In this document: in pieces, positions 30,059-39,231 of the stretch
Numbering within the stretch: position 1 is the first letter of the stretch
Layout of the letters: each line of letters starts with the position of its first letter
Assembly (NCBI RefSeq): GCF_024734665.1
Contig: NZ_CP102931.1
Span: 1,486,001-1,550,000 of the forward strand
From: Variovorax paradoxus
GTDB lineage: Bacteria > Pseudomonadota > Gammaproteobacteria > Burkholderiales > Burkholderiaceae_C
Reading direction: 5' to 3'
Length of the DNA stretch: 64,000 nt
Translations under genes and position numbers: made by a program
The notes under the pieces: model-generated
Databases searched by the model: none
Told to the model about the DNA's origin: nothing
Seen by the model: the letters and a program-made list of their open reading frames with translations, nothing else

Positions 30059-31141
30059 TCAGAGCGCCGATTTGTATTTGACGAGACTGGCCTTCAGTGC
30101 ATCCATGATGGCCTTCGGGTCTTCGCCCACCTTCTTCACGCTCTCGGCCCATTGCGCCTCCGAAGGCGCTGCCGCCTTGCGCCATGCATCGAGCTGCTCG
30201 GGCGTGAGCTTGTAGATCTCATGGCCCGACAGCGCCGCCATCTTGGCGTGCCCCGCAAACTCGAAGTCGGCCCACGGGCCGGCCACCTTCTGCGCCCATT
30301 CGCTGGTGCAGTGGTCGTCGATCACCTTCTTCTGCGCGGTGGACATGGCGTCGTACTTGCCCTTGTTCATCACCCACACGAAGGGCGTGACGTAGAGCGG
30401 TGCGTCCATGTGGTACTTCACCACCTTGTCGATGCCGAACAGGCCGATCGATCCCCACGGGAAGGTGATGGCGTCGGCCACGCCGCGCTCCAGCATGTCG
30501 CGCGACTCGGGCGCGGAGGCCTGCACATTGGTGCCGCCCAGAGAGGTGATGAGCTGGCCCACGGTGCTGGTGGCCGGGCGCACCTTCATGCCCTTGACGT
30601 CGGTGGGAACGGTGATCTTCTTGCGCGAGTGGAAGGTGCCCGGGTCATGCACGAACGCGAAGCAGTACTTCACGTCCTTCATTTCCTTTGCCGCGTAGTT
30701 GCGATACCAGGCGTCGATGGCCGCCGAGCCCTCCTTGCCGTTGGCGAACAGGAAGGGCAGCGAGGCGCCGGCCATCACCGGGAAGCGGCCCGGCTGGTAG
30801 CCGGGGTTCACGTACGAGAAGTCGGCGATGCCGTCGCGCGCCATGTCGTAGTGGTCGAAGGCCTTGCCGAGCTGTTCCGACGGAAACAGGATGGCGGTGA
30901 TGGTGCCGCCCGATTCCTTCTTGATGTCGTCGGCCCAGGCCTGCAGCGCGGGGTTGAGCGGGTGCTGCGCGGGCACCCAGCTCGACAGTTTGAGCTGCAC
31001 GGGCTTGTCCTGCGCCTGCACGGCGGGCGTGCCCGCGACGAGCGCGGCGCAGGCTGCGAGCAGGGCAAGGGGCTGGATGCGGCGAGCGACGCGTTGCGGG
31101 CGTGGTGTGCCGAGGCGGCGGGGGCGGTGCGTGGTTTGCAT
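30059..31141 (-). CDS. TRAP transporter periplasmic solute-binding protein (DctP)
   Basis: 360 residues. The basic N-terminus and hydrophobic core end in VQAQ, a signal peptide for periplasmic export. The mature part has the DctP fold with LKLSSWVPAQHPLNPALQAWADDI, GIADFSYVNPGYQPGRFPV, GMKVRPAT (containing the ligand-carboxylate Arg) and ITFPWGS. The cargo is a carboxylate. The neighbours suggest an aromatic 2-oxo or 2-hydroxy acid, but that is inference. Confidence 0.92.
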   Translation of the reverse strand: MQTTHRPRRLGTPRPQRVARRIQPLALLAACAALVAGTPAVQAQDKPVQLKLSSWVPAQHPLNPALQAWADDIKKESGGTITAILFPSEQLGKAFDHYDMARDGIADFSYVNPGYQPGRFPVMAGASLPFLFANGKEGSAAIDAWYRNYAAKEMKDVKYCFAFVHDPGTFHSRKKITVPTDVKGMKVRPATSTVGQLITSLGGTNVQASAPESRDMLERGVADAITFPWGSIGLFGIDKVVKYHMDAPLYVTPFVWVMNKGKYDAMSTAQKKVIDDHCTSEWAQKVAGPWADFEFAGHAKMAALSGHEIYKLTPEQLDAWRKAAAPSEAQWAESVKKVGEDPKAIMDALKASLVKYKSAL

Positions 31142-31189
31142 GGTCTCCTTCGTTATGGGTAGCGTGTGAAATCGTCGAGTCCGGTGAGC

Positions 31190-32434
31190 CTAGGCAGGCG
31201 CACGCGCTGGGTAAATGGAGGGTTTCCCGCGCGTGCTTTCCGGAGGTCGTTGCGCGAGGCCGTTCTGTTCGTCGAGCGAACGCGGTGCGCGCAGGTCGAC
31301 ATGGCGTGGCCCGAGCTCTCGTGCATGCGCTGCGCCGAGCAGCGTCATCGTGCGTTCGGTTTCCTGTGCCAGCAGTTGCAGGACCGACAGCGCGCCTCGC
31401 TCGCCGTCGCAGGCCAGTCCGTAGACGGGTGCGCGGCCGACGAGGACCGCGCGTGCGCCCAGCGCGAGCGCCTTCACGACATCGCTGCCGCGCCGGATGC
31501 CTCCATCCATGAGCACGGGGATGCGTCCGCCGACCGCATCAGCAATCGCAGGCAGCGCCGCGATGCTGGCCGGTGCCGCATCGAGCTGGCGTCCACCGTG
31601 GTTCGAGACCACGATGCCGTCCGCGCCATGCCTCACCGCGCGCCGCGCATCTTCCGCGCCGAGCAGGCCCTTCACCAGCAGCGGGCCGTCCCAGAGCTTG
31701 CGCAGCCAAGCGAGGCTTTCCCATGTCAGCGTGCGGTCCATGCTGCGCGAGAGCAGCGCGGCCTGTGTCTGCGCGGAGACCGGGGCGTCGTCGTCCTCAT
31801 CAGGCAGCAGGTTCGCGAACTGCGGCATGCCGCCGCGCGCCAGTCGCAGCAGCCACGCGGGGTGCCGCGCCATGTCGAATACCGTGCCGGGCGTGAGGCG
31901 CATCGGCACGCGAAAGCCATGGCGCAGATCGCGTTCGCGCAAGCCGCCGACGGGCACGTCCACAGTCAGCACCAGCGCCTCGAAGTTGGCGGCTCGCGCG
32001 CGGCGCACGATGCGCTCGGCGATGGCGCGCTCGCCCATCACGTAGAGCTGCATCCACAGCGTGGCGTCGGGGGCGGCGGTGCGAACGTCTTCGATGCGGG
32101 TGTTCGATGCGGTCGAGAGGATGAAGGGCACGCGCGCGGCCTGCGCGGCGCTGGCCAGCAAGGCATCGGCGCGTGGGCGCACGAGGCCGGCCAGCCCGAT
32201 GGGCGCGACCGCGAAAGGCGCGCGCCAGCGTCGGTCGAAGAGTTCGATGCCGATGTCCATCGCGTGGGTGTCGCGCAGGCACTCCGGAATCAGCGGCAAT
32301 GCTTCGAGCGCGTCGCGGTTGCGCCGCAGGCAACGTTCGTCCTCCGCGCCGCCGTCGACATAGTCGAACACCAGTCGCGGCAGCACGCGCCGTGCGCGGC
32401 AGCGGTAGTCCTCGACGTTGAGCAGCAGCGTCAT
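31190..32434 (-). CDS. FMN-dependent alpha-hydroxy-acid dehydrogenase
   Basis: 414 residues, a TIM-barrel flavoprotein of the L-lactate/(S)-mandelate dehydrogenase family. Motifs are VFDYVDGGAEDE, PFAVAPIGLAGL, LVKGLLGAEDARRAV (flavin Lys), VVSNHGGRQLD (catalytic His) and VLMDGGIRRGSDV. It oxidises a 2-hydroxy acid to the 2-oxo acid. It lies directly downstream of the indolepyruvate oxidoreductase genes, so an aryl-2-hydroxy acid such as phenyllactate or mandelate is a reasonable guess. Confidence 0.9.
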   Translation of the reverse strand: MTLLLNVEDYRCRARRVLPRLVFDYVDGGAEDERCLRRNRDALEALPLIPECLRDTHAMDIGIELFDRRWRAPFAVAPIGLAGLVRPRADALLASAAQAARVPFILSTASNTRIEDVRTAAPDATLWMQLYVMGERAIAERIVRRARAANFEALVLTVDVPVGGLRERDLRHGFRVPMRLTPGTVFDMARHPAWLLRLARGGMPQFANLLPDEDDDAPVSAQTQAALLSRSMDRTLTWESLAWLRKLWDGPLLVKGLLGAEDARRAVRHGADGIVVSNHGGRQLDAAPASIAALPAIADAVGGRIPVLMDGGIRRGSDVVKALALGARAVLVGRAPVYGLACDGERGALSVLQLLAQETERTMTLLGAAHARELGPRHVDLRAPRSLDEQNGLAQRPPESTRGKPSIYPARAPA

Positions 32435-32451
32435 CGTGGGCGCCTTCCGTC

Positions 32452-34068
32452 TCAGGCGCCGCCGGTCGGCTTGCGCTTCATCCAGCGGATGGGCTGGGCC
32501 TTGATGGGGCGTGCGGGCGCGCCATGTTCGACCAGCGCGGCATCGAGCGCCTTGCCCGCGTCGTCAGCCAGCGCGGCCGTGCGCGCGGCGGCCACGGCCA
32601 GTGCCCGCTCGGCCGGCGTCACGCCAGGCTGTGCGGCGAGGTGGTCGGTCACGTGCAGCAGGTTGTCCTTGCCGCGTTCGTTGGTGCTGCCGTAGCCCTT
32701 GATGAGCCGCCCGCACAGCGCGAGTTCATGGCCCAGTGCCCAGGCTTCGCGTGTGCCGGTTTCCACGGCGGCGAGCCAGCGTTCGATGAGAGCCTGTTCC
32801 TCGGCGAAGCGGCTGCCACGGCGGCGCAGCCAGCGCAGCGAGGCCAGCAGCCGCAGCGAGGCCATGCCGAACACCGAATGGCTGCCCACCTTCAGCGGCA
32901 GCGCCCACGGCGCGAGGCCGCGCGCCTGCCTGCCCCGGTCCCAAGCCGTCACGCGGCGCGAGAGCGAAGGAGGCAGCAGTGCAGCGAACTCGGCGGCGCC
33001 GGGCTTGAAGTGGTCGTAGACCTTCACGATGTCTTCATCGCCGGCCCGCACCTCCTGGCGCACCCGTTGTGCGCGGCTCGCGCGGCCCTTGAGCGCGGCC
33101 ACGCGCACGATGTCGTCGAAGGCCATCCACAGCGCGAGCCAGCGCGCGGCCTCGCGAGTGATGGCAAAGCCATGCGCACCGGCCGGATCGGCGGCGCGCT
33201 CGGCGTTGAGCACACGGCCCAGGCGTTCGGTGTAGAGCGCGGCGTAGGCGGCGTCCTGGTAGTCGAGCACACGAGCGTGGCCGAGCGTGAGCATGTCGTG
33301 CACGGCCGGCGGAAAGCGCCGCGCGAGGTCGGCGGGCAGGGCGCTGGCTGGTGGCGGTGCGTCGTTCGTGTCGCCGGCCAGCACGCTGCTGACGAAGGCG
33401 GCCTGTGCGCGCGGGGCGCTCACCGCATCGAAGGCTGCTGCAAAGCCGCGCAGGCTGGCGGCAGCCATCTTGCCGATCTTGTCGGGCGCACCGGCATCGC
33501 CGCCGCGCACCACGTGCTCGTAGGCGTCGCGCGGGAACGGAAACATCCCGCTGCCCGCGATGGCACCCAGCATCACCGCGCTGACCACCGTGCCGCTGTC
33601 GCGCGCGATGGCGTTCATGTCGAACACATGGTGCTCGCGGCTGAAGGCCTTCACCACGTCGAGCAACCGCTGCGCGTCGGCACGGCCGTCGCCTGGCTCC
33701 ATGCGCTCGGCCGTCGTGAAGATGCGCGCCGACGAGCTGATGACCAGCGTGCGCAGCGGTGCGCTCATGCCGTTGCCGATCTGCCGCGCGGTTTCCAGCA
33801 GTTCCGACGAGACGATCGCGTCGAGCGCGCCCGGCACCGGGCTCAGGCTGAACACGGGGCGCTTGCCGCCGAGCTGCGCGAGCGGCACGGGGAACACTTC
33901 GAGGTAGTAGGTGGTGGCGCCCGTGCGCTGGGCAACACCGGGAATCGACGTGCTCTGTGCCGCGTAGCCGGCGTGGCGTGCGATGTCGACCAGCCATTCG
34001 GTCAGCACGCCGCCGCCTTCGCCGCCGAGGGCGCAGACGAGCAGGGTGAGGGGGCGGTTCTGTTCCAT
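32452..34068 (-). CDS. indolepyruvate ferredoxin oxidoreductase, beta-type subunit
   Basis: About 538 residues. The N-terminal third is the gamma/beta domain of 2-oxoacid:ferredoxin oxidoreductases: LLVCALGGEGGGVLTEWLVDIARHAG and STSIPGVAQRTGATTYY. The long C-terminal part (DUF6537-like, helical) is typical of the extended aerobic type. With the alpha subunit it decarboxylates arylpyruvates to aryl-acetyl-CoA. ATG 34068 has a GGAG upstream; a GTG at 34083 overlapping the previous stop is an alternative. The stop is 17 bp from the next gene. Confidence 0.9.
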   Translation of the reverse strand: MEQNRPLTLLVCALGGEGGGVLTEWLVDIARHAGYAAQSTSIPGVAQRTGATTYYLEVFPVPLAQLGGKRPVFSLSPVPGALDAIVSSELLETARQIGNGMSAPLRTLVISSSARIFTTAERMEPGDGRADAQRLLDVVKAFSREHHVFDMNAIARDSGTVVSAVMLGAIAGSGMFPFPRDAYEHVVRGGDAGAPDKIGKMAAASLRGFAAAFDAVSAPRAQAAFVSSVLAGDTNDAPPPASALPADLARRFPPAVHDMLTLGHARVLDYQDAAYAALYTERLGRVLNAERAADPAGAHGFAITREAARWLALWMAFDDIVRVAALKGRASRAQRVRQEVRAGDEDIVKVYDHFKPGAAEFAALLPPSLSRRVTAWDRGRQARGLAPWALPLKVGSHSVFGMASLRLLASLRWLRRRGSRFAEEQALIERWLAAVETGTREAWALGHELALCGRLIKGYGSTNERGKDNLLHVTDHLAAQPGVTPAERALAVAAARTAALADDAGKALDAALVEHGAPARPIKAQPIRWMKRKPTGGA

Positions 34069-34079
34069 GCCTTCGCTCC

Positions 34080-36239
34080 TCACGCCGGTTGCAATGCGCG
34101 AACTACCGCGCCGCGCAGCCCATGCAGCAGTCGCTCATGCCACTTCGGGTTCTGCACCACCTCGGCCCGGTAGAAGCTCGGGCACAGCGTGGCCGCGTGC
34201 GCGTTCGCGCCGCACAGCCCGCAGCCCACGCAGCCGTCGATCACGGTGGCGACTGGGTCCACCTTCAGCGGATCGGGGTTGTCCTTGAGCGTGAGCGTCG
34301 GGCAGCCCGACAGGCGGATGCATGCGTGGTCGCCATTGCACACGTCCTCATCGACGCCGTACTTCACGCGCACCACGCGCTCGCCCTTCTTCAGCAGCCC
34401 GGCAATCCACGGCTTGATACGGCGCTGGCGCTCCAGCTGGCATTCGCCCTCGGCGATCACCACCTTCAGGCCGTTGAAATCGCTGGTGAGCGCCTCTGTC
34501 AGCGTCTTGCGCATGCGCTCCACGTCGTAGGTGGTCACGGTGCGCATCCATTTCACGCCCAGGCCCTTGAGCGTGTCCTCGATGGTCTGGTTCTTGTCGA
34601 CCAGGCTCTGCTGCTTGTCGACGGCACGCTCCTTGATCTCGTCGTCGGGCGTCGAGATGATGTCCTGCGTGCCGGTGGCCGATGTGTAGCCGTTCTTGAA
34701 GATCAGCAGCACTGCGTCGTCGTCGTTGAAGAGCGCGCTCTGCACGCCGGTCAGCAGGCCGTTGTGCCAGAAGCCGCCGTCGCCCATGATCGACAGCGTG
34801 CGGCGGTTCATCATCGGCGCCACGCCCGCGCGGCTCGCCAGGCTCATGCCGTAGCCCAGGATCGAGTGGCCCATCGAGAACGGCTCGAAGGTGCCGAAGG
34901 CATGGCAGCCGATGTCGGCTGCGATGTGCACCGGGCCGGTTTGCTGCTGCGCGAGCTTCAGCGCCGAGAACACCGGCCGTTCGGGGCAGCCGATGCAGAA
35001 GCTCGGCGGCCGGTTGGGCAGCGGCGCGCTCAGGCTGCGCGCAACGGCTTCGCGGCGCTCGCGGTTGCCGGCCAACCAGGCCTGCGCCGAAGACAGAGCC
35101 TCGCCTGCCTCGATGTACTTCGCGGCAAAGGTGCCGATGCCGCCCGACAGCACCTCGACGCCGTACTCGCCCGCTGCTGGCAGCATGTCCTTGCCGTGCA
35201 GCGGCGTCTGGATGTCGCGCCGGCGCAGCAGCGTGGCGATGTCCTGCTCGATGTACTCGGGCTGGCCTTCTTCCACCACCAGCACCGCGCGCTTGCCCAC
35301 GCAGAAGTCGGCGACCTGTTCGGGCACCAGCGGGTAGGTCACGTTGAGCACGAGGATCGGGATGTCCGTTTCGCCGAAGGCATCGGCCAGCCCTTGCTGT
35401 TGCAGGCTGCGGATCAGCGCGTTGTAGAGCCCGCCCTGCACCACGATGCCAAGGTCGGCGTGGCGCTGGCCCGGTATCAGCTCGTTGAGGCCGTGCTCCA
35501 CGATGTAGCGCCGCGCTGCCGGAATGCGCTCGTCGCCCTTGAGCTTCTCGTGCCGGAAGGTGACGGGCGGATGTGCGAGCCGCATGTAGTCGAAGCCCGC
35601 CGGCTCGGTCATCAGCGCGCGGGTCGAAATGGCGGGCGCCATGTTGTCCTTGCATTCGAAGCTGCCGCGCACGTGGCAGGTGCGGATGCGCAGCTCCATC
35701 AGGCAGGGCATGTTCGAACTTTCGGAGAGGCGAAAGCCTTCTTCGACCATGCGCACCATCACACCGAGATCGGGCCGCGGGTCGAGCAGGCACATGCTCG
35801 ACTTGAGCGCGTAGGCATGCGTGCGCTCCTGGATCACGCTGGCGCCTTCGCCGTAGTCTTCGCCCACCACGATCAGCACGCCGCCGGTCACGCCCGGGGA
35901 GGACAGGTTCGACAGCGCATCGGCCGCCACGTTGGTGCCGACGATGGACTTCCACGTGACCGCGCCGCGCAGCGGATAGTGGATGGACGCGCCGAGCATC
36001 GCTGCGGCCGAGGCCTCGTTGGAGCAGGCCTCGACGTGTACGCCCAACTCGTCCATGTAGGCCTTGCCCTGGACCATCACGTCGAGCAGGTGCGACACGG
36101 GCGCCCCCTGGTAGCCGCCGACGTAGGCCACGCCCGACTGCAGCAGGCCCTTGGTGATCGCGAGGATGCCCTCGCCGTGAAAGGTGTCGCCTGCGCCGAG
36201 GCGCAGCATTTCCACTTCCTTGCTGAATGAGACTTCCAA
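34080..36239 (-). CDS. indolepyruvate ferredoxin oxidoreductase, alpha-type subunit
   Basis: About 719 residues. The N-terminal pyrimidine domain is GGYQGAPVSHLLDVM and VHVEACSNEASAAAMLGAS. The TPP site is FCIGCPERPVFSAL, then IMGDGGFWHNGLL. The C-terminus has two cysteine clusters for Fe-S centres (CNGDHACIRLSGCP and CVGCGLCG). It is the catalytic subunit converting arylpyruvate, CoA and an electron acceptor into aryl-acetyl-CoA. The start is uncertain: TTG 36239 behind GGAG fits best, and ATG 36209, ATG 36302 and GTG 36317 are possible. Confidence 0.92.
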   Translation of the reverse strand: MEVSFSKEVEMLRLGAGDTFHGEGILAITKGLLQSGVAYVGGYQGAPVSHLLDVMVQGKAYMDELGVHVEACSNEASAAAMLGASIHYPLRGAVTWKSIVGTNVAADALSNLSSPGVTGGVLIVVGEDYGEGASVIQERTHAYALKSSMCLLDPRPDLGVMVRMVEEGFRLSESSNMPCLMELRIRTCHVRGSFECKDNMAPAISTRALMTEPAGFDYMRLAHPPVTFRHEKLKGDERIPAARRYIVEHGLNELIPGQRHADLGIVVQGGLYNALIRSLQQQGLADAFGETDIPILVLNVTYPLVPEQVADFCVGKRAVLVVEEGQPEYIEQDIATLLRRRDIQTPLHGKDMLPAAGEYGVEVLSGGIGTFAAKYIEAGEALSSAQAWLAGNRERREAVARSLSAPLPNRPPSFCIGCPERPVFSALKLAQQQTGPVHIAADIGCHAFGTFEPFSMGHSILGYGMSLASRAGVAPMMNRRTLSIMGDGGFWHNGLLTGVQSALFNDDDAVLLIFKNGYTSATGTQDIISTPDDEIKERAVDKQQSLVDKNQTIEDTLKGLGVKWMRTVTTYDVERMRKTLTEALTSDFNGLKVVIAEGECQLERQRRIKPWIAGLLKKGERVVRVKYGVDEDVCNGDHACIRLSGCPTLTLKDNPDPLKVDPVATVIDGCVGCGLCGANAHAATLCPSFYRAEVVQNPKWHERLLHGLRGAVVRALQPA

Positions 36240-36332
36240 GAGATTCGGCTCCGATGTTCGTTGGGGGGAGGGTTCGGGGTGCGCAGTGCCGGCACCGTGC
36301 ATCCGCCGGTGCTGCACGCCGGAAGAGGGCGT

Positions 36333-36977
36333 TTATTTGGGAGGCGGCTTGGGCGCCGTGCCGGGAAAGCGCGCCACGTAGTAGGCGAGGGTGTCCAGGT
36401 CCTCCGGCGGGACGCGACCCACGGCCTCGCCCATGGCCTGGGTGTAGCCCGGGCGCTTGCCTGTGCGAAAGCCTTGCAGGGAGAGCTGCAGGTAGTCCTC
36501 ATGCTGCTGTGTGATGCGCGGTACCTGCTGGCCGCCGCTCAGGTCGGCGCCGTGGCAGAGCAGGCAGCGATGTTCCTGGGCCAGCGCCTGGCCGCGCGCC
36601 ATGCGCGCCGCGTCGGCCGGCGCGGCAGGCGGCGGGGGCGGCACCGCGGGCAGGGTGGCGATGAAATCGGAGAAGCCGCGCAGGTCCTCGTCCTTCATGG
36701 TCTTCGCCACCGCCGTCATCGCGGGGTTGTCGCGCCGGCCTTCACGGAAGAGATACAGCTGCGTGATCGCGTAGAACGAATGCTGCCCCGCGAGCACCGG
36801 CGTGCCTGCCATGTCGCTGCGGCCGTTGGCGCCGTGGCATGAGGCGCAGAGCTCGGCGTAGCGCTGGGCGTAGCCGCCCTTTGCCGCCTGCGTGCCCTGT
36901 GCACCGGCCGACGATGCTGCCGCCGCCATGATCATTGCCGCCATCGCGTGTCGAAAGAGAAGGCCCGCTGGTGTCAT
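36333..36977 (-). CDS. dihaem cytochrome c (c4-like)
   Basis: 214 residues with a signal peptide ending near SSAGAQG. Two haem sites, CASCHG and CLLCHG, each lie in a half-domain with the second-half pattern (GQALAQEHRC) of c4-type cytochromes. It is periplasmic. The ATG overlaps the stop of the PQQ dehydrogenase gene (ATGA), so it is almost certainly the electron acceptor of that dehydrogenase. Confidence 0.9.
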   Translation of the reverse strand: MTPAGLLFRHAMAAMIMAAAASSAGAQGTQAAKGGYAQRYAELCASCHGANGRSDMAGTPVLAGQHSFYAITQLYLFREGRRDNPAMTAVAKTMKDEDLRGFSDFIATLPAVPPPPPAAPADAARMARGQALAQEHRCLLCHGADLSGGQQVPRITQQHEDYLQLSLQGFRTGKRPGYTQAMGEAVGRVPPEDLDTLAYYVARFPGTAPKPPPK

Positions 36978-38188
36978 CGGCCGCCGTAGCTGATGCGGTA
37001 GATCGCGCCGGCGTGGTCGTCGCTCACGAGCATCGAGCCGTCCTTCAGCACCAGAAAGTCCACCGGCCGGCCGAGGTAGGTGTTGTTCTCGACGAAGCCG
37101 GTCATGAAGGGCTCGACCTTCGCGCCGCCCTTGCCGTCGGGCCAGGCGACCGCGATGTCGGCGTACTTGACGGTGCGGTTCCACGGGCCGTGGCGTGCGA
37201 TGAACATGGCGCCGCGGTACTTGGCCGGGAACATCGTGCCTTTGTAGAAGGTGAGGCCCAGCGCGGCGGCGTGCGGGCCGAGCAGCGCGGCGGGCTTCAC
37301 GTAGTCGTTGCAGCTCTTGCCCCAGCCGAATTCGGAGTCGGCGATGTTGCCCTGGTGGCAGTACGGGTAGCCGAAGTGCTGGTCGGGCTTGGTCACCACG
37401 TTCAGCTCGTCGTTAGGCAGGTCTTCGCTGAGCCAGTCGCGGCCGTTGTCGGTGAACCAGAGGTTGCCGGTCTTGGGATCGAAGTCGAAGCCCACCGTGT
37501 TGCGCACGCCGCGCGCCACGGTCTCGATGCCGCTGCCGTCGGGGTTCATGCGGAAGATGCGCGCATGCGCGTCGTCGGGCTCGCACAGGTTGCAGGGCGC
37601 GCCGACCGCGTAGTAGAGCTTGCCGTCGTGCATGCGCAGGTAGCGCCAGCTGTGGTCCTGCCCGCCGGGCAGCTTGTCGTTGAGCACCACGGGCGTGCCG
37701 GGGTTGTCGAGCTTGTCCTCGATGCCGTCGTAGCGAACGATCTGCTTGTGGGTCGCGAGGTAGAGCGCTCCTTTGTAGAACTCGATGCCGGTGGCGAACT
37801 CGGTCTTGTCGATGATGGTCTTGGGCTTGCGGTCGCCCTTCTCGGCAATTGCATAGACCTTGTTGCCCACGAAGAGCGTGCTCACGAACACCGTGCCCTT
37901 GGCGCCCTGGCGCAGCTCGCGCGCGTCGAGCACGCCCGAGGCCCAGGTCTCGACCTTGAAGCCGGGCGGCAGCTTGAACTTGGCCGTGGGCAACTGGTCG
38001 GCCGCGGTCGGAATCGGGAAGGAAGGCACCGGTGCCATGCGCGTGGCGGCTTCGTTCTTCGGCCTGCCCTTGGCCCAGCCAGGCTCTTCGGTGGGCGGCT
38101 GCTGGGCCCATGCGGTAACGGCTGCGCAGAGAAGGGCGGCGAGCGCCGCATGCGCGCGGAACGCGCTGAATGCACGAATCGGGGCCAT
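36974..38188 (-). CDS. PQQ-type sugar (sorbosone/glucose) dehydrogenase
   Basis: 404 residues from ATG 38188, which follows AAGGAGA. The signal peptide ends at TAWAQQ. The beta-propeller features match the soluble glucose/L-sorbosone dehydrogenase family: LPPGFKVETWASGV, GGQDHSWRYL, ARGVRNTVGFDFDP, WFTDNGRDWLSEDLPNDELN, FGYPYCH and RPVDFLVLKDGSMLVSDD. It is a periplasmic oxidation of a sugar or aldehyde, passing electrons to the co-encoded cytochrome. The true substrate is unknown. Confidence 0.88.
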   Translation of the reverse strand: MAPIRAFSAFRAHAALAALLCAAVTAWAQQPPTEEPGWAKGRPKNEAATRMAPVPSFPIPTAADQLPTAKFKLPPGFKVETWASGVLDARELRQGAKGTVFVSTLFVGNKVYAIAEKGDRKPKTIIDKTEFATGIEFYKGALYLATHKQIVRYDGIEDKLDNPGTPVVLNDKLPGGQDHSWRYLRMHDGKLYYAVGAPCNLCEPDDAHARIFRMNPDGSGIETVARGVRNTVGFDFDPKTGNLWFTDNGRDWLSEDLPNDELNVVTKPDQHFGYPYCHQGNIADSEFGWGKSCNDYVKPAALLGPHAAALGLTFYKGTMFPAKYRGAMFIARHGPWNRTVKYADIAVAWPDGKGGAKVEPFMTGFVENNTYLGRPVDFLVLKDGSMLVSDDHAGAIYRISYGGR

Positions 38189-38300
38189 GTCTTGTCTCCT
38201 TCTTGTCGTGGGGCTGTCCGGCCGCGGGGCGATCCGGACAACGCCCGCCAGTGTGCGTGGCGCTGCTGCAGCGTTCAATAAAATAATCGAGCTAAGTAAT

Positions 38301-39215
38301 ATGAATGGCATGCATATGGAAACGCTCGACCTCAACCTGCTGCGGCTGTTCGACGCGGTCTATCGCGAACGCAGCGTGAGCCGCGCCGCCGAATCGCTGG
38401 GCCTCACTCAGCCGGCGGCCAGCCATGGCCTGGGCCGCCTGCGGCTGCTGCTTGCCGATGCGCTCTTCACCCGCGCGCCCGGCGGCGTGGCGCCGACACC
38501 GCGCGCCGACCGGCTGGCGGTGGCCGTGCAGGCGGCGCTGAGCGTGCTGGAAGAGGCGCTGCACGAGTCCGACCACTTCGAACCGCTGGTGTCGCGCAAG
38601 ACCTTCCGCATTCACATGAGCGACATCGGCGAGGGGCGCTTCCTGCCGGCGCTGATGGCGCGGCTGCGCGAGTTGTCGCCGGGGGTGAGGGTCGAGACCA
38701 TGCCGCTGGCGCCGGGCGACATTGCCACCGGCCTTGATGGCGGCAAGGTCGATTTCGCCTTCGGCTTTCTGCCGCGCGTGAAGGACACCCAGAGCACACA
38801 GCTGCTGAAGGACCGCTACATCGTGCTGCTGCGTAAGGACCATCCTTTCGTGAAGCGGCGGCGTAGTGGGCAGGCGCTGCTTGAAGCCCTGCAAGAGCTC
38901 GAGTACGTGGCGGTGCGCACGCATGCGGACACGCTGCGCATCCTGCAGTTGCTGAACCTCGAAGATCGGCTGCGGCTGACTACCGAGCACTTCATGGTGC
39001 TGCCGGCTATCGTGCGTGCTACTGACCTTGCGGTTGTGATGCCGCGGAACATTGCGCGTGGTTTTGCTGAGGAGGGGGGTTATGCGATCGTTGAGCCGCC
39101 GTTTCCATTGCGTGATTTCACGGTGTCGCTGCATTGGAGTAAGCGGTTTGAGGCTGATCCGGGGAATCGGTGGTTGCGGGGGGTTATTACTGAGTTGTTC
39201 TCTGAGCGGGTTTGA
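38301..39215 (+). CDS. LysR-family transcriptional regulator
   Basis: 304 residues. The N-terminal helix-turn-helix is LLRLFDAVYRERSVSRAAESLGLTQPAASHGLGRL. The effector domain begins TFRIHMSDIGEGRFLP, as in the PcpR/NahR-like group. Three in-frame ATGs (38301, 38310, 38316) make the exact start uncertain. It is divergent from the PQQ dehydrogenase gene at 112 bp, so it probably controls that gene and perhaps the long minus-strand operon behind it. Near its 3' end the DNA is noticeably richer in T. Confidence 0.9.
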   Translation: MNGMHMETLDLNLLRLFDAVYRERSVSRAAESLGLTQPAASHGLGRLRLLLADALFTRAPGGVAPTPRADRLAVAVQAALSVLEEALHESDHFEPLVSRKTFRIHMSDIGEGRFLPALMARLRELSPGVRVETMPLAPGDIATGLDGGKVDFAFGFLPRVKDTQSTQLLKDRYIVLLRKDHPFVKRRRSGQALLEALQELEYVAVRTHADTLRILQLLNLEDRLRLTTEHFMVLPAIVRATDLAVVMPRNIARGFAEEGGYAIVEPPFPLRDFTVSLHWSKRFEADPGNRWLRGVITELFSERV

Positions 39216-39231
39216 CTGCTGAGTTTGGTTT

